Shown: positions 35,448 to 44,298 of the stretch, piece after piece | Position numbering within the stretch: position 1 is the first letter of the stretch | Layout of the letters: each line of letters starts with the position of its first letter | From: an uncultured Lachnospiraceae bacterium | GTDB taxonomy: Bacteria; Bacillota; Clostridia; Lachnospirales; Lachnospiraceae | Direction: 5' to 3' | DNA: 64,000 bases | Assembly (NCBI GenBank): GCA_944384125.1 | Contig: CALWSF010000002.1 | Coordinates: forward strand, 42,773-106,772 | Notes under the pieces: model-generated | Told to the model about the DNA's origin: nothing | The model's database searches: none | Seen by the model: only the letters and a program-made list of their open reading frames with translations | Translations under genes and position numbers: made by a program

Positions 35448-35930
35448 TTACCCCTCTGATACTCCAGAATCCTCCATAAGCTCATCTCCGTCAGCTGCTG
35501 ACGTAGCCAGATAATCACATCTTTCATTTTCGGGATGTCCGTTATGCCCTCTTACCCAGAAAAAAGTGACCTGATGAGGCGCTTTGGCTTCCAGAAGCCG
35601 TTTCCAGAGATCTGTATTTTTCACATCCTCATTTTTCCCGCGCTTCCATCCTTTTTTAATCCATCCCTCAATCCAGTGCTGATTAAATGCATTAACGAGA
35701 TACTGAGAATCTGAATACAGTTCTACTTCACAGGGACGGTTTAATGCCTCCAGACCCGCAATTGCAGCCATCAGCTCCATTCTGTTATTTGTAGTCCGGC
35801 GAAAACCGCCTGACAGCTCTTTAACATGCAGTTTCCCCGATGGATCCGTGTAATGAATAACCGTTCCGTATCCGCCCGGCCCATCCGGGTTTCCCCGGGC
35901 GGATCCGTCTGTGTATATTTCAACTTTCAA
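35448..35930 (-). CDS. rnhA: Ribonuclease HI
   Basis: RNase HI cuts RNA in RNA-DNA hybrids. The four catalytic acids are in place: Asp8 (YTDGSARGN), Glu52 (NRMEL), Asp74 (YSDSQY) and Asp139 (NERCD); the loop His near 129 and the basic protrusion ([11 protein letters not shown], 90-100) are present. The start is TTG at 35930 with AAGGAGA seven bases upstream. No own promoter was seen between it and the preceding terminator. Confidence 0.95.
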   Translation of the reverse strand: MKVEIYTDGSARGNPDGPGGYGTVIHYTDPSGKLHVKELSGGFRRTTNNRMELMAAIAGLEALNRPCEVELYSDSQYLVNAFNQHWIEGWIKKGWKRGKNEDVKNTDLWKRLLEAKAPHQVTFFWVRGHNGHPENERCDYLATSAADGDELMEDSGVSEG

Positions 35931-35966
35931 TTTCTGTCTCCTTTCAGTTTGGTCCTTTTTTCGGCG

Positions 35967-36001
35967 AAAAAGGGATACGCCTTACTGCACCGGCGTATCC
36001 C
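35967..36001 (-). terminator. Rho-independent terminator after the beta-CASP nuclease gene
   Basis: GGGATACGCC (35972-35981) and GGCGTATCCC (35992-36001) form a perfect 10-base stem with a 10-base loop. On the minus strand it is followed by TTTTT. It starts 11 bases after the stop of the preceding gene. Confidence 0.9.
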
Positions 36002-36011
36002 AGAAAATATT

Positions 36012-37616
36012 TTACCGATCCCATTTGTCGCACAGAGAGTTGATCTGATCGGCAAAACGCGCCAGATCTTTGTTGGCGCCTCCCTCGTTGCGCATGATAA
36101 CTTTGCGGAGGCGTTCTCCGGCAGCAACGAGGCGTCCGAATACACCGGCTGCCTTTTTCGTCGTTTCCGGCACATCCCGCTGAATAAGAACTCCCTTCGT
36201 TACTGCCAGGAACTTTCCTTCCCGCAGATCGTAGGAAGTCCCGGAAAACGGGGCCATCGCCTCAATTCCATAAAGTTCTTTTACCGTCTTTGCAAATTCA
36301 TCACAGACCTCATCATCGCCGTGTACCACAAACACCTGGCTGGGATGCTCCATAAAGCTTCCAATCCACTGAAGCAGTCCGTTCTGATCGGCATGTCCGC
36401 TGATTCCCTCAATTTTTTCAATGCGTGCTTTTACCTCAATGGATTCGCCAAAGAGCTTCACTTCCTCACGGCCTTCCGTGATGCTTCTTCCCAGAGTTCC
36501 AACCGCCTGATATCCGGCAAAAAGGATGGTACACTCCGGTCTCCACAGATTGTGCTTTAAATGGTGGCGGATACGCCCTGCGTCACACATTCCTGCCGCT
36601 GATATGATAACCTTCGGCTCCTGATCAAAATTAATCGCAATGGAATCCTCACTGGTAATGGAGAGATGCAGTCCCGGGAAAGAAATGGGATTAATTCCTT
36701 TTTTAACCAGTGCCTTTGTCTCATCATTATAACAGTCCAGCATGTTTTCCTTGAAAACGGCAGTTGCTTCCACCGCCATGGGACTGTCAAGATAAACAGG
36801 AAAATTCTCATGTCCTTTTACGAGATTTCGCTCTTTAATGATTCTGATGTAGTTGAGAACTTCCTGTGTACGGCCTACGGCGAAAGCAGGAATAACCACA
36901 TTTCCTCCCTTGTCCAGCGTTTCTTTAATGACACGGGCAAACTCCTCCACATGATCGCCGCTCTGTTTATGAAAGCGATTGCCGTAGGTGCTCTCCATTA
37001 CCACATAATCCGCCTGATGAATATACTGCGGACTTCGGATCAGAGGCTTGTTTTTATTTCCGATATCGCCTGAAAATACAATCTTTTTTGAACAGTCCCC
37101 CTCTGTCATCCATACTTCAATGGATGCGGAGCCCAGAAGATGTCCCACATCAGTAAAACGGATATCAAATCCGGGCTTCAGATGGATGGTATCCCCATAA
37201 TCACAGGGAACAAAGTGATCCAGAACCCCTTCTGCATCGGCCATCACATAAAGCGGCGGCTGCTCCTGCCTGCCGGCTCTTTTGGCCTTTCTGTTTTTCC
37301 ACTCCGCCTCAGATTCCTGAATATGCGCACAGTCTTTCAGCATAATCTCACACAGATCACAGGTGGCCCTTGTCGCCATGACCTGCCCACGGAATCCTCT
37401 GGCATAAATATAGGGAAGCATGCCCACATGATCAATGTGGGCATGTGTTACCAGGACATAATCCACATCGCTGTAGCTGACGGGAAGCTCAGCATTTTCA
37501 TATTTGTTGACCCCCTGCTCCATCCCGCAGTCAATAAGTACTCTCAGATCACATGCTTCCAGAAGGTGGCAGCTTCCGGTTACCTCATGATCCGCCCCGA
37601 TAAACGTTAATTTCAT
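36012..37616 (-). CDS. Beta-CASP metallo-beta-lactamase-fold RNase-like protein
   Basis: A 534-residue protein of the MBL/beta-CASP group, the family of CPSF-73-like RNA exonucleases and endonucleases. Zinc ligands include T-H-A-H-I-D-H near residues 58-64, GHLLGSA with His near 158, FSGDIG near 179, and the C-terminal beta-CASP motifs (SAAGMCDAGR, SGHADQ and VVHGDDE). It is expected to process RNA in the cytosol. ATG at 37616 with GGGAG eight bases before it was chosen over ATG 37631, which contains that site. It has its own promoter and terminator. Confidence 0.9.
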   Translation of the reverse strand: MKLTFIGADHEVTGSCHLLEACDLRVLIDCGMEQGVNKYENAELPVSYSDVDYVLVTHAHIDHVGMLPYIYARGFRGQVMATRATCDLCEIMLKDCAHIQESEAEWKNRKAKRAGRQEQPPLYVMADAEGVLDHFVPCDYGDTIHLKPGFDIRFTDVGHLLGSASIEVWMTEGDCSKKIVFSGDIGNKNKPLIRSPQYIHQADYVVMESTYGNRFHKQSGDHVEEFARVIKETLDKGGNVVIPAFAVGRTQEVLNYIRIIKERNLVKGHENFPVYLDSPMAVEATAVFKENMLDCYNDETKALVKKGINPISFPGLHLSITSEDSIAINFDQEPKVIISAAGMCDAGRIRHHLKHNLWRPECTILFAGYQAVGTLGRSITEGREEVKLFGESIEVKARIEKIEGISGHADQNGLLQWIGSFMEHPSQVFVVHGDDEVCDEFAKTVKELYGIEAMAPFSGTSYDLREGKFLAVTKGVLIQRDVPETTKKAAGVFGRLVAAGERLRKVIMRNEGGANKDLARFADQINSLCDKWDR

Positions 37617-37658
37617 TGAACCATCTCCCATTGCATTTTTTTAACATCCAATGGTTTA

Positions 37659-37687
37659 AGTATACATGATCTCAGATGATAATGCAA
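37659..37687 (-). promoter_or_regulatory. Candidate sigma-A promoter of the beta-CASP nuclease gene
   Basis: TTGCAT (37682-37687), 17 bases, TATACT (37659-37664) on the minus strand. It overlaps the last codons of spoIVA and lies about 45 bases before the ATG at 37616. It would allow vegetative expression independent of spoIVA. Confidence 0.55.
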
Positions 37688-39147
37688 ATCATACCACCGC
37701 TGCTGTCATTGATTATTTTCTGCAGTGTATCCTGAAGCTTAATCTGACAGTCCTCTGTCATCTGGGAAACCTTTGCCTGGATTCCGTCCTCTACTATCTG
37801 TTCAATAGATTTTCCGAAAATATTGGTATTCCAGACACCATCCTCACTCTGACCTGCATTCTCTTTTATGTAGCGAATCAGATCCTCCGCCTGCTGCTCA
37901 TTTCCCACAATAGGAGCAATTTCAGTCTCAATCTGCGCTTTGATAAGGTTAATGGAAGGCGCCTGCGCTTTCATCTTTACACCATATTTATTGCCATGAC
38001 GGATAAGCTGCGGCTCATCAAGCACAATCTCAGAGCGATCCGGTGTTACCACTCCATAACCTTTCATCCGCACCTGACCTACCGCACCGGCGACCTTTTC
38101 GTATTCCCGCTGCATGGATGCCAGTTCGCGAAGCGTCTGCATGAGCTGATATTCTCCCTCAATAGGCATTCCAACGTATTCGCTGAGAATACGGTAATAA
38201 TGTCCCTCATCCACCTCTATATCTGCCTGGACACTTCCGTCATCCATCTTCATGGAAAGAATCCGGACCCGCTTTACAGCCTCGCCGTTTTCAGGAGGAA
38301 GGAAGCGCGACACATCTCTCATGTGTACTGTTTTTTTCATCATATCTCTGACAGCCTGAATGACAGCTTCTTTAAGCCAGTGATCTCTGGGAAGAATTTC
38401 CATCCATTTCGGAATGGAAAAATCAATCTCTGTTACCGGGAATTCTTTAAGTATCTGTTCCAGGATTCCCTTTATATCTTCTGTCTTAAGCTGTTCACAG
38501 TTGACCGGAACCACCTGTACGCCATATTTTTCTTCCATCTGGGCGGCCAGATTCTTTGTCTCTTCCGAATAGGGGCGAAGAGAATTTAAGAGAATTAAAA
38601 AAGGCTTATTCAGGCTTTTAAGTTCTTTGATCGTTTTCTCTTCAGCCGGGACATAACTGTTTCTTTTTATCTCTCCGATACTTCCGTCCGTTGTGACAAC
38701 AAGACCGATAGTAGAATGATCTGTTATAACCTTTCTTGTACCCAGCTCAGCTGCTTCCGTAAAAGGAATCTCCGTATCAAACCAGGGTGTTTTTACCTGC
38801 CGTTCCGCATCATTTTCAATATGACCTGCCGCTCCTTCCACCATAAATCCAACGCAGTCAATGAGACGGACCTTTACATCGATTCCTTCCCCGAGAGAAA
38901 TCTGAGCCGCCTCTTTGGGAATAAATTTGGGCTCCGTTGTCATAATTGTTTTTCCTGCTGAAGACTGGGGAAGTTCGTCGCGCGTCCTCTCCCTTGCATG
39001 GGTATCCTCCATCCCGGGAAGCACCATCAGTTCCATGAATCTTTTGATAAAAGTCGATTTTCCTGTACGGACCGGCCCTACAACACCTATGTATATCTCT
39101 CCTCCGGTTCTCGCTTTTATGTCACTGTATACATCAAAATTGTCCAT
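37672..39147 (-). CDS. spoIVA: Stage IV sporulation protein A, spore coat morphogenetic ATPase
   Basis: SpoIVA polymerises with ATP hydrolysis around the forespore and forms the basement layer of the spore coat. The 491-residue product is the usual length. It starts MDNFDVYSDIKARTGG, has Walker A GPVRTGKST near residue 24 and ends in a hydrophobic segment (GGMICIII), like the SpoVM-interacting C-terminus of its homologues. ATG at 39147 has AAGGGGG upstream; a frame extension to 39186 was rejected. The ribosome site is embedded in a hairpin, with a sigma-E-like promoter just before it. Confidence 0.96.
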   Translation of the reverse strand: MDNFDVYSDIKARTGGEIYIGVVGPVRTGKSTFIKRFMELMVLPGMEDTHARERTRDELPQSSAGKTIMTTEPKFIPKEAAQISLGEGIDVKVRLIDCVGFMVEGAAGHIENDAERQVKTPWFDTEIPFTEAAELGTRKVITDHSTIGLVVTTDGSIGEIKRNSYVPAEEKTIKELKSLNKPFLILLNSLRPYSEETKNLAAQMEEKYGVQVVPVNCEQLKTEDIKGILEQILKEFPVTEIDFSIPKWMEILPRDHWLKEAVIQAVRDMMKKTVHMRDVSRFLPPENGEAVKRVRILSMKMDDGSVQADIEVDEGHYYRILSEYVGMPIEGEYQLMQTLRELASMQREYEKVAGAVGQVRMKGYGVVTPDRSEIVLDEPQLIRHGNKYGVKMKAQAPSINLIKAQIETEIAPIVGNEQQAEDLIRYIKENAGQSEDGVWNTNIFGKSIEQIVEDGIQAKVSQMTEDCQIKLQDTLQKIINDSSGGMICIII

Positions 39148-39154
39148 AAAATTA

Positions 39155-39196
39155 CCCCCTTGCTGTGCTGATACAAGTATATGCACGGCAAGGGGG
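39155..39196 (-). promoter_or_regulatory. Hairpin sequestering the spoIVA ribosome binding site
   Basis: CCCCCTTGCTGTGC (39155-39168) pairs with GCACGGCAAGGGGG (39183-39196): 14 pairs, one of them G-U. The loop itself has ATAC/GTAT pairing. In the minus-strand RNA the 3' arm contains the spoIVA Shine-Dalgarno AAGGGGG. Only a TAATTTT follows, so it is a weak terminator at best. Confidence 0.75.
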
Positions 39197-39205
39197 ATTT
39201 CATGC
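39176..39205 (-). promoter_or_regulatory. Candidate sigma-E promoter of spoIVA
   Basis: GCATGAA (39199-39205), a 15-base spacer, then CATATACT (39176-39183) on the minus strand. The -10 matches seven of eight consensus bases and is identical to the -10 of the yqfC promoter in this window; the -35 matches four of seven. The predicted start, near 39169, falls after the 5' arm of the hairpin. Confidence 0.6.
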
Positions 39206-39241
39206 GCCCGACTTCTGATTTGCAGAGTGCCCGTTTATCTC

Positions 39242-39952
39242 CTACTCACTCAGATATGCTTTTTTAACCTGCTCATTATTCATGAGCTCCTTTGCATCAC
39301 CGGAAAGAACAATTTTTCCTGTCTCAAGAACATACGCCTTATTTGCAATTGACAGTGCTTTTTTTGCATTCTGCTCTACAAGAAGAACTGTCGTTCCGTC
39401 CTTATGAATCTCTTCAATAATATCAAAAATCTCATTTACATAAATAGGGGAAAGACCCATGGACGGCTCATCCATAACAATGAGACGCGGATGAGACATC
39501 AGAGCACGTCCCATAGCCAGCATCTGCTGTTCACCGCCGGAAAGCGTTCCTGCCAGCTGATTTTTCCGCTCCTCAAGACGCGGAAAGCGGGCATAGACCT
39601 TTTTTATCGTATCCTCAATCTCCTGCCGATCTGTTCTTGTGTAGGCCCCCATTTTCAGATTCTGAAGAACAGACAGCTGTGCAAATACGCGTCTGCCCTC
39701 CGGAACATGGGCAATTCCCATGGGAACCAGCTTGTATCCCGGCACTTTTGTGATATCCTTTCCCTCAAATATAATAGATCCTGATTTGGCGGGAATCAGA
39801 CCGGTAATAGTATGGAGCGTTGTTGTTTTTCCGGCCCCGTTTGCTCCTATAAGAGCTATTACATCTCCCTGTTCAACCTCAAAGGAGATCCCCTTCAGGG
39901 CCTGGATTACCCCGTAATATACGCTTAAATCCCTAACCTCCAGCATTGCCAT
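39242..39952 (-). CDS. livF: Branched-chain amino acid ABC transporter ATP-binding protein LivF
   Basis: One of two ATPases of a Liv-type importer. The 236-residue protein has Walker A GANGAGKTT (near 37-45), signature LSGGEQQML (near 136-144) and Walker B LIVMDEPS. TVLLVEQNAKKAL in the C-terminal part is typical of LivF. ATG at 39952 follows GGGGGAGA; the longer frame to 40015 lies inside livG. It is the last gene of the operon, and the spoIVA region follows 95 bases later. Confidence 0.93.
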   Translation of the reverse strand: MAMLEVRDLSVYYGVIQALKGISFEVEQGDVIALIGANGAGKTTTLHTITGLIPAKSGSIIFEGKDITKVPGYKLVPMGIAHVPEGRRVFAQLSVLQNLKMGAYTRTDRQEIEDTIKKVYARFPRLEERKNQLAGTLSGGEQQMLAMGRALMSHPRLIVMDEPSMGLSPIYVNEIFDIIEEIHKDGTTVLLVEQNAKKALSIANKAYVLETGKIVLSGDAKELMNNEQVKKAYLSE

Positions 39953-39965
39953 GTTGAATCTCCCC

Positions 39966-40724
39966 CTATTCTCCCAGATATGCCGCAATAACCTGCGGAT
40001 TGTTGAGCACCTCACTGGTCGGTCCCTCCGCCAGCATGTGGCCGAAGTTCAGAACCGTAAGCCTCTCGCAGATGCCTGATACCAGTTTCATATCATGCTC
40101 AATAAGCAGAACTGTCATATCAAAATGGTCACGGACAAAACGGATTGTTTTCATGAGCTCCTCCGTCTCATTCGGATTCATTCCGGCTGCCGGTTCGTCA
40201 AGAAGAAGGAGCTTTGGTTCTGTGGCAAGTGCGCGGGCAATCTCAAGCTTTCTCTGTTTACCATAAGGAAGATTGGATGCCTTAAAAGCAAACTCTCCAT
40301 CCAGATCAAATACCTTCAGAAGTTCCATGGCCTTTTCATCCATAGCTTTTTCTGTCCTGTAATAGGAAGGAAGACGGAAAATCCCCTCCAGTGTGGAATA
40401 ACGGTAATGATTGTGCAGGCCGACTTTTACATTGTCCAGCACACTCAGATCCTTAAACAGGCGAATGTTCTGAAAAGTTCTTGCAATTCCCGCCTGATTG
40501 ATAGCGGCTGTCCGATGCCCGGTAATATCGGTTCCATCCAGGGTAATACGGCCGCAGTCCGGCTTGTATACACCGGTCAGAAGATTGAATATAGTTGTTT
40601 TTCCGGCTCCGTTAGGGCCTATAAGACCGTATAACTGCCCTTTTTCAACGGTTATATTAAAGTCATCCACCGCTTTCAGTCCGCCGAAGGAGATACTCAG
40701 GTTTTTTACTTCCAGCATTGCCAT
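39966..40724 (-). CDS. livG: Branched-chain amino acid ABC transporter ATP-binding protein LivG
   Basis: The second ATPase of the Liv importer, 252 residues. Walker A GPNGAGKTT is near 36-44, Walker B LLLLDEPAAGMNP near 172 and the H-loop LLIEHDMKLV near 205. The additional GxxRTFQNIRLF segment near 78-92 is characteristic of LivG. The signature is degenerate (LPYGKQRKLEIARAL), as is usual in this family. ATG at 40724 is preceded by GGGAGGCG, three bases after the livM stop. Confidence 0.93.
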   Translation of the reverse strand: MAMLEVKNLSISFGGLKAVDDFNITVEKGQLYGLIGPNGAGKTTIFNLLTGVYKPDCGRITLDGTDITGHRTAAINQAGIARTFQNIRLFKDLSVLDNVKVGLHNHYRYSTLEGIFRLPSYYRTEKAMDEKAMELLKVFDLDGEFAFKASNLPYGKQRKLEIARALATEPKLLLLDEPAAGMNPNETEELMKTIRFVRDHFDMTVLLIEHDMKLVSGICERLTVLNFGHMLAEGPTSEVLNNPQVIAAYLGE

Positions 40725-40727
40725 ATC

Positions 40728-41792
40728 TTACGCCTCCCTCTTTGTCTCTTTTTTCCGGAAAGATGCCAGAATCCTTTCCCGATATTCAATTGCTTTCGGG
40801 CTTGAGGTCATAAGCATCATCACAATCAGAACAATCGCATAAATAAGCATACGATAATCATTAAGTCCCCGCAGCATTTCCGGAAGAAGTGTCAGAACTA
40901 CAGCTGCAATAATGGAGCCGCGGATATTTCCGATTCCGCCAAGAACGACAAAGACAAGAATCGTGATAGACATATTATAGCCAAAGTTTTTCGGCGTTGC
41001 AGCCAGTGTTGCAAGATTGTGGGCATACAGAACGCCTGCCACTCCCGCAAGCGCAGCGGATACAGAAAACGCCATCAGCTTGTATTTCGTAATATTGATT
41101 CCCACTGATTCAGCCGCAATACGGTTATCCCGGATTGCCATGATAGCGCGGCCCGTGCGGGAATTAATCATATTGAGAACAATAAAAAGTGTAATAAGAA
41201 CCAGGATGATTCCAATGGTAAAGGTAGCTGTTTTTGGTGTCCCCGTAATGCCCTGAGCTCCTTTTATGATAACTTCTCCGTCCGCTTCAAGACCCAGGGA
41301 AGCCACATCCTTGACAGAGATATGAAATCCGTTTCCGTCAATTCCCACATAAAGAACATTGATTACATTTTTAATGATTTCGCCAAAAGCCAGCGTTACA
41401 ATTGCAAGGTAGTCTCCCTTAAGGCGAAGTACCGGGATGCCGATAAGAATACCGAAAAGAGCGGCAACTGCAGCACCGATGAAAAGGGCAATAACAAATC
41501 TGAGCTGATCACTGGCAATTGTCTCTGACATGGCATGGTTGAAAAAAGCTCCTGAAAAAGCTCCCACGCACATGAAACCTGCATGTCCAAGGCTGAGTTC
41601 TCCCAGAATTCCCACAGTAAGATTCAGTGAAACCGCCAGTATTACATAGATGCAGAGGGGAACAAGAATTCCCTTTAAAAGACTGTTTATATGGCCTCCC
41701 GCCATCAATGCCTGAATCACAATATAGCAGATGATTACGAGGCCGTACGTAATCAGATTCTGAACCAGAATTTTATTTTTGTACGCTTTCAT
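40728..41792 (-). CDS. livM: Branched-chain amino acid ABC transporter permease LivM
   Basis: A 354-residue membrane permease with about ten hydrophobic segments. LGELSLGHAGFMCVGAF (near 61-77) and the EAA-like loop GRAIMAIRDNRIAAESVGIN (near 213-232) are the LivM signatures, and VLGGIGNIRGSIIAA lies near 287. It pairs with LivH to form the channel. The gene starts 10 bases after the livH stop and its end lies three bases before the livG start. Confidence 0.93.
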   Translation of the reverse strand: MKAYKNKILVQNLITYGLVIICYIVIQALMAGGHINSLLKGILVPLCIYVILAVSLNLTVGILGELSLGHAGFMCVGAFSGAFFNHAMSETIASDQLRFVIALFIGAAVAALFGILIGIPVLRLKGDYLAIVTLAFGEIIKNVINVLYVGIDGNGFHISVKDVASLGLEADGEVIIKGAQGITGTPKTATFTIGIILVLITLFIVLNMINSRTGRAIMAIRDNRIAAESVGINITKYKLMAFSVSAALAGVAGVLYAHNLATLAATPKNFGYNMSITILVFVVLGGIGNIRGSIIAAVVLTLLPEMLRGLNDYRMLIYAIVLIVMMLMTSSPKAIEYRERILASFRKKETKREA

Positions 41793-41802
41793 CTTTATGC
41801 AC

Positions 41803-42684
41803 CTACACTTTCTCGTTCATCTTTTTGCCAAGAATTCCGGTGGGCCGGACAAGCAGCACAATGATCAGGACTGAAAATACAATTGCGTCAGAAAGCTGGG
41901 AAGAAATGTATGCCTTGGCAAGATTCTCAATAATTCCCAGCAGAATTCCTCCTATCATGGCACCCGGAATAGAGCCGATTCCGCCGAAAACAGCTGCGAC
42001 AAATGCCTTGATACCCGGCATGGAACCGGTGTACGGCGTAAGTGACGGATACGCGGAACACAGAAGAACTCCCGCTACGGCTGCCAGGGCCGAACCGATT
42101 GCGAAAGTAACAGCAATTGTCCCGTTTACATTGATTCCCATCAGTGTGGCGGCTCCCCGATCTTCCGAGACAGCCAGCATGGCCTGACCGATTCTGGTCT
42201 TGTTAATAAAAGCAGTCAGCGCAATCATAATAACGATGCAGCTCAATATGGTTACAATTGTTACGCCGGAAATAGAAAGCTCCCCTCCGGCCAGCTTGAG
42301 AGCCGGCACATTAACCACCGAAGTGAACTGTCTGGCATTTGAACCAAACACAAGAAGCGCAATGTTCTGCAGAAGGTAGCTGACTCCGATTGCGGTAATC
42401 AGAACAGCGAGAGGAGACGCACCTCTGAGGGGACGGTATGCGACCTTTTCAATCGTGACGCCAAGAACCGTGCAGATGACCACTGCCACCAGGATTCCCA
42501 CTGCCGAGGAACCGCCCATCGTGCTCACAATGGTAAATACGGCGAAGCCGCCTACCATAATAATATCTCCGTGCGCAAAATTAAGCATTTTAGCAATGCC
42601 GTATACCATGGTGTAGCCCAAAGCAATAATCGCATATACACTGCCCAGGCTGATCCCATTAATCAAATAAGAAAGAAAACTCAT
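41803..42684 (-). CDS. livH: Branched-chain amino acid ABC transporter permease LivH
   Basis: A 293-residue permease with about eight hydrophobic segments. NGISLGSVYAIIALGYTMVYGIAKMLNFAHGD near residues 8-39 and AAVFGGIGSIPGAMIGG near the C-terminus are family signatures. ATG at 42684 with AGGTAGGTG upstream is preferred; an upstream extension to 42822 has no membrane or permease character and runs through the livJ-livH hairpin. Confidence 0.93.
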   Translation of the reverse strand: MSFLSYLINGISLGSVYAIIALGYTMVYGIAKMLNFAHGDIIMVGGFAVFTIVSTMGGSSAVGILVAVVICTVLGVTIEKVAYRPLRGASPLAVLITAIGVSYLLQNIALLVFGSNARQFTSVVNVPALKLAGGELSISGVTIVTILSCIVIMIALTAFINKTRIGQAMLAVSEDRGAATLMGINVNGTIAVTFAIGSALAAVAGVLLCSAYPSLTPYTGSMPGIKAFVAAVFGGIGSIPGAMIGGILLGIIENLAKAYISSQLSDAIVFSVLIIVLLVRPTGILGKKMNEKV

Positions 42685-42722
42685 ACTGGTGCACCTACCT
42701 CTTTTTTTCGGATGGAATGATG

Positions 42723-42753
42723 AAAAGAGGGCTGCCTCCCGGCAACCCTCTTT
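42723..42753 (-). terminator. Attenuating hairpin between livJ and livH
   Basis: AAAGAGGGCTGCC (42724-42736) pairs with GGCAACCCTCTTT (42741-42753) with one G-U pair and a 4-base loop. On the minus strand TTTT follows. It lies about 80 bases after the livJ stop and would leave more mRNA for the binding protein than for the permeases. A repeated CTGCAGCGG (42779-42787 and 42806-42814 approximately) lies just upstream. Confidence 0.75.
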
Positions 42754-42833
42754 AAAGGACCACTGCGGAAATAGCTGCTGCAGCGGGCCACTTTCCACCC
42801 TCTCTGCAGCGGATCGCCCCATGTGAGCAGTCG

Positions 42834-44027
42834 TTACTGCATCACATAAGCACCGTCAACAATTTTAACTGCCTTCGGCTCCTTGTTGGGTTCGCCTGCT
42901 TCATTCCAGGTCATTCCCTCGCCGGTTAATCCGTCGATTGTGATCTCTGTCATGGCAACCTTCATTGCATCGCAGAGATCGGACACACTCATATCCGGTG
43001 TGGCTTCAGCCTTTTCAAGAGCAGCCTTCATCGCATAAATTCCGTCATAAGCGCCGGCGGCAAACTGAAGCGGCTCAACACCGTATGCAGCCTCATAGGC
43101 AGCAACGAAATCCTGGCTTCCCTCCTCATCAACAGAGAAAGGTGTAAGGAGCATCAGTCCCTCAGCAAGAGAAGTATCAAAATTTTCTACACTTAAGATT
43201 CCGTCCATACCGTCACATCCAAAGAAAAGCGGTTTGAAATCTTTGTCTGAGGCCTGCTTAAGAATTACAGAAGCCTCCTGGTAGTAAATGGGAAGAAATA
43301 CAAGCTCTGCGCCTGCTTCCTTACATTTATCAAGCTGCACGGAAAAATCTGTGTTTGTATCAGCTGTGAAAGCTTCACTTGCTACAACTTCAAGTCCCTG
43401 ATTGCCCGCCTCAGCTGCAAAAGATTCGCGGATACCATCTGAGTACTCGCTGGAGCTGTCATAAATAATACCGATTTTGGTAGCAAGCTTGTGCTCGCCA
43501 ATATACTGGGCGGAAGCTCTTCCCTGATCCGGATCAGAGAAGCAGACACGGAATGCATTGGAACCGGCGATACATGCAACAGCTGAACCTGAAGGTGTAA
43601 GCTGGAACAGATTATCAACCTCACTCTCAGCTCCGACTGCAATACAGGGCTTGCTGGTTACAGTTCCCAGAAGAAGCTGCATGCCCCAGTCTTTTAATGT
43701 ATTATAAGCGTTTACGGCCTTCTCCGGATCACTTTCATCATCCTGGAAATTGTACTCAATCTGATAACCGTTTACGCCGCCTGCCTCATTGATTTCCTTG
43801 ATGGCAAGCTCCATACCGTTTGCAACAGCCTGTCCATATGCAGCATTGGCACCTGTAACAGGTCCGATCCCACCAATCTTAAAGGTTGCGCCATCAGCTG
43901 ACTCCTCCCCCTGAGAAGCAGCTCCCGTCTCTTCAGCAGAATCAGAAGTGCTTCCTGAACTGCCGCAGGCAGTCATGGACATAGCCATTACCGCGGCAAG
44001 GCCCAGACTTAATAATCTTTTTTTCAT
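42834..44027 (-). CDS. livJ: Branched-chain amino acid ABC transporter substrate-binding lipoprotein
   Basis: The 397-residue receptor of the Liv system. A signal peptide with lipobox M-T-A-C (Cys near 21) is followed by a Ser/Glu-rich linker and a type I periplasmic-binding fold: FKIGGIGPVTGANAAYGQ near 47, EINEAGGVNGY near 77, FQLTPSGSA near 139. ATG at 44027 stands nine bases from AGGAGG; ATG 44033 would be only three bases away. It has a consensus promoter and leads livHMGF. Confidence 0.93.
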   Translation of the reverse strand: MKKRLLSLGLAAVMAMSMTACGSSGSTSDSAEETGAASQGEESADGATFKIGGIGPVTGANAAYGQAVANGMELAIKEINEAGGVNGYQIEYNFQDDESDPEKAVNAYNTLKDWGMQLLLGTVTSKPCIAVGAESEVDNLFQLTPSGSAVACIAGSNAFRVCFSDPDQGRASAQYIGEHKLATKIGIIYDSSSEYSDGIRESFAAEAGNQGLEVVASEAFTADTNTDFSVQLDKCKEAGAELVFLPIYYQEASVILKQASDKDFKPLFFGCDGMDGILSVENFDTSLAEGLMLLTPFSVDEEGSQDFVAAYEAAYGVEPLQFAAGAYDGIYAMKAALEKAEATPDMSVSDLCDAMKVAMTEITIDGLTGEGMTWNEAGEPNKEPKAVKIVDGAYVMQ

Positions 44028-44087
44028 AATCATTCTCCTCCTGTCCAGCTGTCTGCAAAATTTGCTGACAACTAATTGATTGAGGCA

Positions 44088-44116
44088 ATTATAAATTTAA
44101 CCTTTTCAAATGTCAA
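44088..44116 (-). promoter_or_regulatory. Consensus sigma-A promoter of the liv operon
   Basis: TTGACA (44111-44116), exactly 17 bases, and TATAAT (44088-44093) on the minus strand, a full consensus match. It lies about 60 bases before the livJ start. The 271-base gap 44028-44298 holds no gene; about 55 bases further upstream there is a degenerate CodY-box-like AATTTTCCCAAAACG (44172-44186). Confidence 0.85.
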
Positions 44117-44298
44117 TATGAAATGCCGGCAAAACACAGGAATAAACAAATAAAAACGCGGGTTTTGGCTGAATTTTCCCAAAACGATAACCTGTATTTA
44201 TACAAGATATTCCGTATGATTATATCTGACATCTGAAACACTGTGCCGCAGGAGAAAAATAATACTCTGTTTTTGGATACTGAGTCAGGAAAAACGAA

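Noticed and set aside
35826-36560. 244-residue plus-strand frame
   Set aside because: It crosses the rnhA start, a terminator and the beta-CASP gene on the opposite strand.
37666-38589. 307-residue plus-strand frame
   Set aside because: Antisense to spoIVA; composition is that of a shadow frame and no ribosome site was found.
42685-42822. N-terminal extension of livH by 46 residues
   Set aside because: The extension runs through the livJ-livH hairpin, has no ribosome site and no membrane character.
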